A stretch of 64,000 nucleotides of DNA from contig PAHI01000042.1 of the NCBI GenBank assembly GCA_002705575.1, positions 1-64,000 on the forward strand, given 5' to 3'. Positions 53,654 through 62,019 of this stretch are shown piece after piece. The position numbers were made by a program, and so were the translations under genes. Source of the stretch: Fidelibacterota bacterium (GTDB lineage: Bacteria > Marinisomatota > Marinisomatia > SCGC-AAA003-L08 > GCA-002719095). A model generated the notes under the pieces. That model had not been told where the DNA came from. It searched no databases and worked only from the letters and a program-made list of their open reading frames with translations. The stretch's first letter is position 1. Every line of letters starts with the position of its first letter.

Positions 53654-54329
53654 TGTAACTTTTTTTAGCGATTATAATAACGTACTCACCTTTAATAATA
53701 AAATCTTTCTCTAATTTCAAGATAACGCTATCAAAAGTACCAAATATATTTGCTTCATTTATTTTTGTCAACTCTTTGCAAATAGATATAGAACGATTAC
53801 CCATCACAGGCCTTAAATCTTTAAGTGTTTTTAAAATTCTATTTGGAGATTCAAATAAAATGATAGTTGTATCTAAAGCTGATAATTCAGCAATTCTAGT
53901 TTTACGCCCTTTTTTTTTGGGCAAAAAACCTTCAAAAAAAAATCTTTCAGAAGGCAACCCAGATACACTTAAGGCAGCAACTAATGAGCTAGGACCCGGC
54001 ACTGTAAAAACATTTATGTTATTATGCCTTGCTTTATTTACTAACAGATAGCCTGGATCACTAATACATGGAGACCCAGCATCTGAAACCAAAGCAACAT
54101 TGCTTCCATCTAACATTAGAGATAGAATATCATGAACTTTATAATTCTCATTTTTAAGATGCAAAGGAATCATTTTATTACTTATATTATATTTTTTAAG
54201 AAGCCTTCTCGTAATTCTAGTATCCTCTACTGCGATACAATCAACATTTTTAAGCGTTTCAATAGCCCTTAAGGTTATATCTTCTAGATTTCCAATAGGA
54301 GTGCTTACTACATACAATGAGCCAATCAC
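53643..54329 (-). CDS. rsmI: 16S rRNA (cytidine1402-2'-O)-methyltransferase
   Basis: 228 aa. SAM-dependent tetrapyrrole-methylase fold enzyme modifying C1402 of 16S rRNA. LYVVSTPIGNLEDITLRAIETLKNVDCIAVEDTRITRRLL is the signature, followed by LVSDAGSPCISDPG and VPGPSSLVAALSVSGL, and FEGFLPKKKGR. The family is usually about 280 aa. This is a shorter form without the C-terminal extension. It overlaps the aminotransferase stop by one base. The identity is good. Confidence 0.93.
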   Translation of the reverse strand: MIGSLYVVSTPIGNLEDITLRAIETLKNVDCIAVEDTRITRRLLKKYNISNKMIPLHLKNENYKVHDILSLMLDGSNVALVSDAGSPCISDPGYLLVNKARHNNINVFTVPGPSSLVAALSVSGLPSERFFFEGFLPKKKGRKTRIAELSALDTTIILFESPNRILKTLKDLRPVMGNRSISICKELTKINEANIFGTFDSVILKLEKDFIIKGEYVIIIAKKSYNES

Positions 54330-55687
54330 TAATTCAAAATTTCCTTTATTGATTTATGAATCATATCGATAGCATAGTCCAATTCTTGTTTAGTAACTGT
54401 CAAATGAGGTCTAAATCTTACAGTATAATCACCAGAAGACAATATTAACAATTTATTTTTATAAGCTTGTGATATAACTCTATCTCTCTCTGTTGATGAT
54501 GGCAAGTCAAATGCGCAAAAAAGACCGCTTCCTCTAGAATTAGAAACAAAACCTGGAAAAGAAGACTCTAAAAAACGCATTTTTTCCATCAAATAATTAC
54601 CTTTAGAGCTAGCATTGTCTAACAAAGATTCTTTTTTTATAGTTTCAAGAATAATTCTAAAACGAACCATATCTACAAGACTGCCTCCAAAAGTTGAATT
54701 GATACGACTAGACTCTGAAAAAACATTTTTTTCTACTTCAAGAACTCTATTTCCTGCAAGCATGCCACAAACTTGAGTTTTTTTACCAAAGGATATAATA
54801 TCTGGAATAGGAGCCTTCTTAATAGTAGTATCACACCTGCATAAATTAGGAGTAAAGTGCTGGTGTGCCCACATTTTTCCTGTTATACCTATACCAGTCT
54901 GCACTTCATCGTATATAAGTAAAAACTCATTATCTTCTGATAAATTTTTTAGCTTTTCAAAAAACTGACACCTAAAATGATTATCTCCACCCTCCCCTTG
55001 AATAGGTTCTATAATTAAACCTGCAATTTTATTAGGGTTTAATTTAATGGCATCTTTAATTTGAGAAATAGCTAAATCTTCTTTTACTTTAACTTTCTCA
55101 ATAACTTCATCTGTTATAGGAAAGCTTAAATACGGATTGTCAATACGTGGCCAATCAAATTTTGGGAAATACATTGTTTTTCGTGGATCTGAAGTATTAG
55201 TCAATGATAATGTATACCCCGTCCGACCATGAAAAGCCTGTTTAAAATGAATTATTTTCATATCTTCATCTACACCTATCCCCTTCTGCATATTCTTTCT
55301 TATTTTCCAATCAAATGCCGTTTTCAAAGCATTCTCAACAGCCAGACCTCCTCCTTCAACAAAAAATGCATTATTAATATATTCAGGTATTGCAATTTCA
55401 TTAAAAGTTTTCATAAAATCTGCATATTGCGTACTATAAATATCTGATAGAGTTGGTTTAAAAAGAGACACTTCAGCTAGCTTATCTTTTTGTGCCAATA
55501 TTTCTGGATGATTATAACCAATAGCACCTGACGCATACATTGAAAACATATCTAAATACTCTGCACCATCTCTAGCATCTACCAACCATGAATCATGAGA
55601 TTTAACTAAATCTATTATAGGCTCAAAACCATCTGCTAAAATATTATTTGACAAAACTTCTCTGACTTTTCTAGGTTTTACTGACAT
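54329..55687 (-). CDS. lat: L-lysine 6-transaminase (lysine epsilon-aminotransferase)
   Basis: 452 aa, class III PLP aminotransferase. The opening VREVLSNNILADGFEPIIDLVKSHDSWLVDA and the PLP site SFGKKTQVCGML, with Lys302, closely match actinobacterial Lat. DEVQTGIG (260-267) binds the cofactor. It removes the epsilon-amino group of lysine to 2-oxoglutarate, giving 2-aminoadipate-6-semialdehyde. The next gene upstream encodes the ALDH7-type dehydrogenase that would oxidise this product, which strongly supports the assignment. The gap is 2 bp. Alternative: another omega-aminotransferase. Confidence 0.9.
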   Translation of the reverse strand: MSVKPRKVREVLSNNILADGFEPIIDLVKSHDSWLVDARDGAEYLDMFSMYASGAIGYNHPEILAQKDKLAEVSLFKPTLSDIYSTQYADFMKTFNEIAIPEYINNAFFVEGGGLAVENALKTAFDWKIRKNMQKGIGVDEDMKIIHFKQAFHGRTGYTLSLTNTSDPRKTMYFPKFDWPRIDNPYLSFPITDEVIEKVKVKEDLAISQIKDAIKLNPNKIAGLIIEPIQGEGGDNHFRCQFFEKLKNLSEDNEFLLIYDEVQTGIGITGKMWAHQHFTPNLCRCDTTIKKAPIPDIISFGKKTQVCGMLAGNRVLEVEKNVFSESSRINSTFGGSLVDMVRFRIILETIKKESLLDNASSKGNYLMEKMRFLESSFPGFVSNSRGSGLFCAFDLPSSTERDRVISQAYKNKLLILSSGDYTVRFRPHLTVTKQELDYAIDMIHKSIKEILN

Positions 55688-55689
55688 TT

Positions 55690-57210
55690 TTACTCCAAAT
55701 TAAATTTAATTCCTTGAGCCAAGGGAAGATCTAAGCTCCAATTAACTGTGTTTGTTTGTCTTCGCATATAAGCCTTCCATGAATCAGAACCAGACTCTCT
55801 TCCACCTCCAGTATCTTTTTCTCCTCCAAAAGCACCTCCAATCTCTGCACCTGATGTCCCTATATTTACATTTGCAATACCGCAATCACTACCCATAGCA
55901 GATAAGAATTTTTCTGAATTTATAACGTTATTTGTAAAAATTGAAGAAGATAGCCCTTGCGAAACATTGTTATGCTCTTTTATTGCTTCATCCATATTTT
56001 CATATTCTATTAAATATAATATAGGTGCAAATGTTTCTTGTTTTACAATTTCAAAATGACTTTCAGCCTTAATAATTGCAGGTTCCACAAAAGACCCTTT
56101 AAGTGATTCAAGCTTACTACCTCCATACAATAATTCACCTCCTTGACTTAATGCATTTTCAATAGCATTCAAATAACCATTTACAGCATCCTTATCTATT
56201 AGTGGTCCCATAAGCGTATCAGGTAATAATGGGTCGCCTATTTTAACCTGCTTATAAGCAGCAACCAGCTTATTTGATATTAAGTTAAATTGATTCTTAT
56301 GTATGAAAACTCGCCTTGTAGAAGTACATCTTTGACCTGCTGTTCCTACTGCTCCAAATACAATGGCAGGAATCACAAGATCAAGATTACTATCTTCATC
56401 AACTATAATACCATTATTTCCACCTAACTCAAGAATAGTTTTTCCTAATCTGGATCCGACTTTTTGTGCAACGATTTTTCCCATTTTAGTAGAACCTGTA
56501 GCAGAAATCAATGGTATTCTTCTATCACTAACTATTTCTTCACCTATATTTGAATCTTCTCCAATTATAAGATTAAAAATACCCTTATAACCATTTTCTA
56601 TAAGGACCTCGTTGCAAATATTTTGTACAGCAATAGCACATAAAGGAGTTTTCAAAGAAGGCTTCCAAATAACAACATCACCACAAACAGCAGCAATAAA
56701 AGCATTCCAAGCCCATACAGCCATAGGGAAATTAAATGCTGTTATAACTCCAACTATACCTAAAGGATGCCATTGTTCATACATACGATGATTAGGTCTT
56801 TCAGAATGCATTGTAAGTCCATACAATTGCCTTGATAGACCGACAGCAAAATCAGCAAGATCAATCATTTCTTGAACTTCTCCATCACCCTCTGATTTAA
56901 TTTTTCCCATTTCATACGATATTAAGCTCCCTAGTGAATCTTTATGCTGTCTAAGCTTTAGTGAGATTTGATAAATAAGCTCTCCTCTTTTAGGAGCCGG
57001 CAACATTCTCCATGATTTGAATGCTTTTTGTGAAGCTAATACGATATCTGAATAAATAGCTTTATCTGCAATCTGAACATCAGATATTCTATCTAAAGAT
57101 CCTGGGCTATATGACGTGAAGGATTTATTTTTACTACAATCAATCCATTTTTTACCTCCAATACAAGCCCCGCTATTAATTTTTTTTATTCCTAAAGATT
57201 CTAGATTCAT
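55690..57210 (-). CDS. alpha-aminoadipate semialdehyde dehydrogenase (ALDH7 type)
   Basis: 506 aa aldehyde dehydrogenase. NAD-binding ITAFNFPMAVWAWN, GSTKMG, catalytic Glu261 in ELGGNNGIIV and nucleophile Cys295 in GTAGQRCTSTRR are all present. The C-terminal FGGEKDTGGGRESGSDSWKAYMRRQT matches the ALDH7 (antiquitin-like) group. It oxidises 2-aminoadipate-6-semialdehyde, the lysine aminotransferase product, to 2-aminoadipate. It sits with the transaminase at a 2-bp gap, as a two-gene lysine-catabolic unit. The substrate is inferred from the pair. Confidence 0.9.
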   Translation of the reverse strand: MNLESLGIKKINSGACIGGKKWIDCSKNKSFTSYSPGSLDRISDVQIADKAIYSDIVLASQKAFKSWRMLPAPKRGELIYQISLKLRQHKDSLGSLISYEMGKIKSEGDGEVQEMIDLADFAVGLSRQLYGLTMHSERPNHRMYEQWHPLGIVGVITAFNFPMAVWAWNAFIAAVCGDVVIWKPSLKTPLCAIAVQNICNEVLIENGYKGIFNLIIGEDSNIGEEIVSDRRIPLISATGSTKMGKIVAQKVGSRLGKTILELGGNNGIIVDEDSNLDLVIPAIVFGAVGTAGQRCTSTRRVFIHKNQFNLISNKLVAAYKQVKIGDPLLPDTLMGPLIDKDAVNGYLNAIENALSQGGELLYGGSKLESLKGSFVEPAIIKAESHFEIVKQETFAPILYLIEYENMDEAIKEHNNVSQGLSSSIFTNNVINSEKFLSAMGSDCGIANVNIGTSGAEIGGAFGGEKDTGGGRESGSDSWKAYMRRQTNTVNWSLDLPLAQGIKFNLE

Positions 57211-57219
57211 AAATACTCC

Positions 57220-58101
57220 TTAAATATTATCACTTACTTTACTGCTACTTTTTTTAATAGAAAAATAGCCTATAAGAATTAACACCACAATCACTAAAGA
57301 ACCTATTGCCCCATAATAGTAGTCACCTCCGCTAAACTTAATCAAATCATCAAATCTTCCGATTAACAATGAAATTCTACCCATTACAGTAAAACCAAAT
57401 GAAGCACCAAACGAAATCATAAGAAAATATATTCCAACTTTACTTATTTTGCCCAATGCCCCTTCATGTTTTTTTGAAAAAAAGAAATAGACCAATGCGC
57501 TAATAGTTCCTACAATAAGAATCATACTATTTATAAAAGATACTGGGTCAGTTAATGATAAATCATTCTTAACTCCTTGAACTTGTGCCAAAATATCAGA
57601 ATTCAAATAACTAAATGCTCTTAATCCTGCAAAAACACCTACAATATATGCAATTGAATACCGTGCTAACCAAGATAAAGATGGAATCAATCTAAAAAGC
57701 ATTAAAACACCTAACGCAAGAGGAATAAGGTAACTAATGTAAATTGTAGGCTCTTTAGAAGATATATCTATACCGCCTTCTGTCAATAAGGTTGGACTTA
57801 CTGCTCCAAATAACGTTGTTATATTATACCCAAGATTATAAACCCCATACCATATTTCAATTAAGATATTACTATCATTATTTTCAGGTAATTTTGGCCA
57901 TAATTTTCCAATTAGACTTGGACGTAAAAATTGCCAATAGGCCAAAACAAGACCATAGCCTGCAGATACACCAGCAAACAAATGTTCAGCTGCTTTGTAC
58001 AAAGGATTATCATTAAATAAGAAACTAAATATAGCTAACGTCAGAAACGCAGATATCCACGCAGTCAGAATATCAGCACTAGTTATTTCTAGCCCTGTCA
58101 T
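57220..58101 (-). CDS. multi-pass membrane protein of the MutL cassette, unknown
   Basis: 293 aa with about eight transmembrane helices. Notable features are EHLFAGVSAGYGLVLAYWQFLRPSLIGKLWPKL near the N-terminus and ISFGASFGFTVMGRISLLIGRFDDL near the C-terminus. The paired small-residue glycines in the latter suggest tight helix packing. It overlaps the next gene upstream by 4 bp. No family is recognised. It could be a channel or the membrane base of a complex with the three proteins upstream. Confidence 0.65.
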   Translation of the reverse strand: MTGLEITSADILTAWISAFLTLAIFSFLFNDNPLYKAAEHLFAGVSAGYGLVLAYWQFLRPSLIGKLWPKLPENNDSNILIEIWYGVYNLGYNITTLFGAVSPTLLTEGGIDISSKEPTIYISYLIPLALGVLMLFRLIPSLSWLARYSIAYIVGVFAGLRAFSYLNSDILAQVQGVKNDLSLTDPVSFINSMILIVGTISALVYFFFSKKHEGALGKISKVGIYFLMISFGASFGFTVMGRISLLIGRFDDLIKFSGGDYYYGAIGSLVIVVLILIGYFSIKKSSSKVSDNI

Positions 58102-58931
58102 CTATCTTCCTTTCTTTTAATAATATAAGTAATGTTACCAATAATAATTAAAATGACAATTAACAAGTGTGCAAAAGATTGTGGCGTCATATTCTTTGAT
58201 GCAGGACCAAAATCTCCAACTAAGCTTTCATAGCTAGCAGCGCCCGATAAACCTGCCAGTATTCCTTTTAGCTGACCATTATTAACATAAGGTAATAATT
58301 CTGTTACCTGAACTGCAGTTACACCAGTAGTAACATTTATTTTTTTACCATTACAAGCTGCCTCACTTTGATCTCCTGCAAACTGAACCCACTCTTTAGA
58401 GCCCGGACTTCCAGCAGAGAAAGAAACAATAAAATCATAATCACATAAATTTTTTATACTATCTTTTACTTTAGGAAATATCTTTGGAATATCAGACAAC
58501 ATTCCTTTTATAACAGCTTCTCCACCTGGAGCATATCCCAACTGAACTATTCTTTTATTAAGATTAATATTTGATTCTAATAGTAATGAATCTTTTTTAA
58601 CCCTATCTATTGTTTGAGTAATCATGCCTAAACCAGTAGGAAAAAGGGCAACCAAGTGAACTTCATTATCAGTTAATAAAACCTGCTTCATAATAGCGAA
58701 TGACATCGGTCCAAGTTCAGGCTCTGTACTAGGTCCATAATCGAAAGAAAGAAGTATTCTTTTATTGGGCTCTTTAAATGTGTTAGATATTGAATTATAC
58801 GCAGTTTGTGCATAATCATCAGGAGCAATTGGCATCTCTAATTCAACAATCATCGGAGTTATAACCGCTATAGCTAAAAGAAGATATATAATTCTCCTGT
58901 CAATATTACTTAAAATTTGAAGCGCTTTCAT
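58098..58931 (-). CDS. membrane-anchored protein with large extracytoplasmic domain, unknown
   Basis: 277 aa. One helix near the N-terminus (about 13-30) and one near the C-terminus (about 248-268) hold a soluble domain of about 210 residues. The domain begins KRILLSFDYGPSTEPELGPMSFAIMKQVLL and contains GYAPGGEAVIKGML, FIVSFSAGSPGSKEWVQFAGDQ and GILAGLSGAASYESLVG. The alternating strand/helix pattern suggests a Rossmann-like fold. No catalytic motif is recognised. It overlaps the multi-pass gene by 4 bp and abuts the next gene. Confidence 0.65.
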   Translation of the reverse strand: MKALQILSNIDRRIIYLLLAIAVITPMIVELEMPIAPDDYAQTAYNSISNTFKEPNKRILLSFDYGPSTEPELGPMSFAIMKQVLLTDNEVHLVALFPTGLGMITQTIDRVKKDSLLLESNINLNKRIVQLGYAPGGEAVIKGMLSDIPKIFPKVKDSIKNLCDYDFIVSFSAGSPGSKEWVQFAGDQSEAACNGKKINVTTGVTAVQVTELLPYVNNGQLKGILAGLSGAASYESLVGDFGPASKNMTPQSFAHLLIVILIIIGNITYIIKRKEDR

Positions 58932-59840
58932 TTATTCACCTAGAAATGATTTATCTTTACCAAAAATAATTCTCAATGATGTTGCAACTATTCCTAAAGC
59001 AACGCCTATCATAATAGCTTTTTTTCCTGCGACAGTAGGATAAGCTATAATCCAAAACAATACAGATTTAGAATTTAAAAATGTAGGATTCCAAAAAAAC
59101 ATAGAAAACCCTAACAAAATACATGACACTAAAAAAGATTTAATCAACATATCTTTAGATTTAAACAATGGAGATATAAATGCAAATAAAAGAGATAGCA
59201 ATATAAAAACAAATATCCAAGAAGGGATATATGCCCCTATAGGAACAGCACCAATCATAACAAGAACTCCTGCTGTAAGCAATAAAGATGCTTCAAAATT
59301 TCTTATTCTAAATGCTCTATAAGAAGCAGAAGCAACAAAAAATGCCAATAAAGCAAACATAGTTGCATCCAAGGGATAAAAAAGAGAATTAAACATCCAT
59401 GAAAACAACGAATCCGGGTGCTTAATGTGATCTCCCCATACTCCATCTGTAAACCCTTCACCTTCATCCCAAGTTTGATTATTATTAATATCTATAAACT
59501 CTTCACCTTCATCCCATACTTCATTTCCTATAGTCTGCGTACCATGATAAAAAAAGCCAGAAAAAATCATCAAGAAAAATCCTAGAATCAGAATGAAACT
59601 ATACTGAAAATCATTTTTTTTCATAAAAATTTTAAAGAAATGCATCTTTAGTAGATTAAAAGCACCTAAAAAAATTGCAAAAGCTGCAATAATATCAAAC
59701 CATAACAAAGAATCTTCTTCAACCCATGTTCCAATAGATTCTATCTTAATAAAATGTGCTAGCAAGGTTAGCATTCCAATGCTAACCATAATAATAACAG
59801 GAAGCTGTCTCTTAAAGAACATTAGGTGTAAATCCACCAA
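58932..59840 (-). CDS. multi-pass membrane protein with Asp/Asn-rich insert, unknown
   Basis: 302 aa with about eight transmembrane helices. Between the third and fourth (residues 108-135) sits a hydrophilic loop with WDEGEEFIDINNNQTWDEGEGF, resembling calcium-binding repeats. The loop faces the side opposite to the first cytosolic segment, so it is likely extracytoplasmic. No family is recognised. It is encoded with a 19-bp overlap with the DUF6754-like gene, inside the cassette with the MutL-like protein. Confidence 0.65.
   Translation of the reverse strand: MVDLHLMFFKRQLPVIIMVSIGMLTLLAHFIKIESIGTWVEEDSLLWFDIIAAFAIFLGAFNLLKMHFFKIFMKKNDFQYSFILILGFFLMIFSGFFYHGTQTIGNEVWDEGEEFIDINNNQTWDEGEGFTDGVWGDHIKHPDSLFSWMFNSLFYPLDATMFALLAFFVASASYRAFRIRNFEASLLLTAGVLVMIGAVPIGAYIPSWIFVFILLSLLFAFISPLFKSKDMLIKSFLVSCILLGFSMFFWNPTFLNSKSVLFWIIAYPTVAGKKAIMIGVALGIVATSLRIIFGKDKSFLGE
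59436..59519 (-). repeat. Asp/Asn-rich WD-GE repeat in a membrane protein
   Basis: Two units of the same pattern as in the S41 protease (W-D-E-G-E-x-F-x-D-x-N-x-N-x-x-W-D-E-G-E) occur in the loop of the protein at 58932..59840, a protein with no other similarity to the protease. Confidence 0.8.
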
Positions 59841-60673
59841 AAAGTTACATTAAATAAAACAATAACAAGCATTGCAGTAATTATAAATAATTTTATAATA
59901 TCTTGACCACGAACGCTTCCTAATAAATCTTTCCTATCAGATAGTATCGCGCTTGCAGTCAAAAATTCCTCTCCAATCAATGTATAATCACAAGCAGTTA
60001 CAAAAAATGGGATTTGAGAAGATGAGCCTGTACCTGCTATTTGGATTGCACCAATTCTATTACCTGTTTCTGCCAACAACAAAGATTCGGCATAAAACTT
60101 TCCTTGATATAAACAAGCTGCTGGTTTTTCTCTTACCATTATTCCATTTATACCAGCAGCATATGCAAATTGATCTTCAGCAAGATAGTGAACCATATCA
60201 TTGTGATACAAATCAGGCCTACCTATTTGGAGATAAGATTCTTTGCAAATCTCTCTTGCCGCCTCCATTACAATTGACTTAGAAACAGGTACATTAAGAG
60301 AAGTTTCATATTCAGCTGTAATTTTAGCAACATGCCCTAATATATTAATTCCAGCAATAGTTTCTACTTCGTTTAAATCTAATATGCCAGGAACAAACAA
60401 AACAGGCTTGCCCATTTCAGTTGCTCTGCCAACAGCTTCTTCCATCGCTTTGATTCCAGGTATATCTCTAATAAAAACCTTATTACCAGACTCAGCCCAA
60501 AAAACAGATATCATTAAAATATTCGATACAAATATTAATAAAAAGAACATAAGAGAACTATCAGCGTTAAAGAAGAAATTAATCCAATAAATATCAACAA
60601 TATAAAAACCCATTATAAGAACGCTTATTCCAATTGTTGCTACAATCTTAATATTATTAAATAAATTACTCAT
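59822..60673 (-). CDS. membrane-associated protein, possibly DUF6754
   Basis: 283 aa. Two N-terminal helices (about 10-28 and 35-55) and one C-terminal helix (about 262-280) frame a cytosolic-looking domain. That domain begins IRDIPGIKAMEEAVGRATEMGKPVLFVPGI and has ETIAGINILGHVAKITAEYETSLNVPVSKSIVMEAAREIC and AGTGSSSQIPFFVTACDYTLIGEEF. From memory this recalls DUF6754-type proteins, of unknown function, but I cannot verify it. It overlaps the genes on both sides, so it is an integral member of the cassette. Confidence 0.6.
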   Translation of the reverse strand: MSNLFNNIKIVATIGISVLIMGFYIVDIYWINFFFNADSSLMFFLLIFVSNILMISVFWAESGNKVFIRDIPGIKAMEEAVGRATEMGKPVLFVPGILDLNEVETIAGINILGHVAKITAEYETSLNVPVSKSIVMEAAREICKESYLQIGRPDLYHNDMVHYLAEDQFAYAAGINGIMVREKPAACLYQGKFYAESLLLAETGNRIGAIQIAGTGSSSQIPFFVTACDYTLIGEEFLTASAILSDRKDLLGSVRGQDIIKLFIITAMLVIVLFNVTFWWIYT

Positions 60674-60923
60674 TACTTTGACTTTCTATTTCAGATATAA
60701 AATACTCAATATTATTTCGTTTAGACAAAATATTGGAAATTTGGTAATATTTTTTACGGTTCAAAAATATTGTTGCTAGCGGACCAAATACAATCATTGA
60801 CTGACTAAATATAAAAGATAAATACTTAAACATTTCCAAAAAAAATACAGCTGGAACAGACATTTTTTTATCTATTACTTTTTTTACATATAAGCTCATA
60901 ATCTGTTTTTCTGAAGAATTCAT
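60666..60923 (-). CDS. small membrane protein of the MutL cassette, unknown
   Basis: 85 aa with one strong hydrophobic segment (about 24-52) and charged ends. It overlaps the upstream end of the DUF6754-like gene by 8 bp and lies 1 nt after the KOW-like protein. It might be a small subunit or assembly factor. No homologue is recognised. Confidence 0.55.
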   Translation of the reverse strand: MNSSEKQIMSLYVKKVIDKKMSVPAVFFLEMFKYLSFIFSQSMIVFGPLATIFLNRKKYYQISNILSKRNNIEYFISEIESQSNE

Positions 60924-60924
60924 G

Positions 60925-62019
60925 CTACTCTAAAATTATCTCAAGATTAGCCCTAGGAACAAGCTTTCTTTCATTATTTTTAAATTCTATTTTTGCAACC
61001 CTCGCTTTTGTCTCTGAATCAATTTTAACAGGCTCAGATGGCAGCTGTTTGACAACTCCAATCTTACCAAAATAAGGACTTCTGATTACTCTAACTTTTG
61101 AACCTTCACTTATAATTAAATCTTCCTCCTTAAATTCTTGTAATACCGGTGATTGATTAATATCAGTCACTATAACTTCAGGGCGAATAACTCCTGCTCT
61201 AATTTGAGTTGCTCCATTAATAGATGCATTTTTACCAATATGACCTTTAAGCAAATTATAAGTTTTATCAGACATTTGTACATCTCCAAAGCCCTCTGTA
61301 ATCATTAATGTCGTAGGGATAGATTCTGTCCCTGTTATAGCAACTCCTAATCTATATCCTAAAATATCGCTCAATGATTGGTAATCAAATCCTCCTGCTA
61401 CAATACCTACCACACCTTTTTCTGAATATATATCATACTGAGATTTATTAATTGAATCTCTGAAAACTAGAATTTTATCCTTATAATCCTTTGGATTTTC
61501 ATCTAAAAATATTAACTCTCCGTTTTTTTCAGACCCTACTCCAATTATACCTTGAATTAAAGACCCCCTCGATTGAATAACAACTCCCTCATCTTTAATA
61601 ATTTCAACAACTTCACCATTAATATACGCATCTATATCAACAGAAACTTCAGGTTCAGATATCATAATTTGACCTGTTGTGATTGATACATTAGAAATCT
61701 TTCCATCAATAGGACTCTTAACTTGTGTTTTGAAAAAACCAAACAAACCATTATTTTCAGCGATTACATCACCTTTATTTATCTCTTGGTCGATTTTAAC
61801 TGTTAAATATTCCTTGATTGATTGGGCATCAATATTTAACTGGCTAGCAATATTAAGCATATGAATATTCCCAGGTAAGTATGTAGAAGCTACAATTTTA
61901 GAATTCTCAACAAAGTCTCCAATTTTACAATTAATACCTCCTTTTAAAGGAAGCTTTCTTTCTTTTTTTATTTTTGTATTTTTTAATATTTTTAATCCTG
62001 GAGTATAAGACTTCGACAT
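60925..62019 (-). CDS. soluble protein with lipoyl-like and KOW-like segments, unknown
   Basis: 364 aa, no membrane segment. Residues about 75-130 (EINKGDVIAENNGLFGFFKTQVKSPIDGKISNVSITTGQIM) look like a biotinyl/lipoyl hammerhead (SBHM), but lack the modified-lysine EAMKM. The final 60 residues (EGSKVRVIRSPYFGKIGVVKQLP onwards) resemble a KOW/NusG-type SH3-like barrel. The middle contains IGVGSEKNGELIFLDENP. The combination is unfamiliar to me. It directly precedes the MutL-like gene by a one-base overlap, so a link with that ATPase is likely. Confidence 0.6.
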   Translation of the reverse strand: MSKSYTPGLKILKNTKIKKERKLPLKGGINCKIGDFVENSKIVASTYLPGNIHMLNIASQLNIDAQSIKEYLTVKIDQEINKGDVIAENNGLFGFFKTQVKSPIDGKISNVSITTGQIMISEPEVSVDIDAYINGEVVEIIKDEGVVIQSRGSLIQGIIGVGSEKNGELIFLDENPKDYKDKILVFRDSINKSQYDIYSEKGVVGIVAGGFDYQSLSDILGYRLGVAITGTESIPTTLMITEGFGDVQMSDKTYNLLKGHIGKNASINGATQIRAGVIRPEVIVTDINQSPVLQEFKEEDLIISEGSKVRVIRSPYFGKIGVVKQLPSEPVKIDSETKARVAKIEFKNNERKLVPRANLEIILE

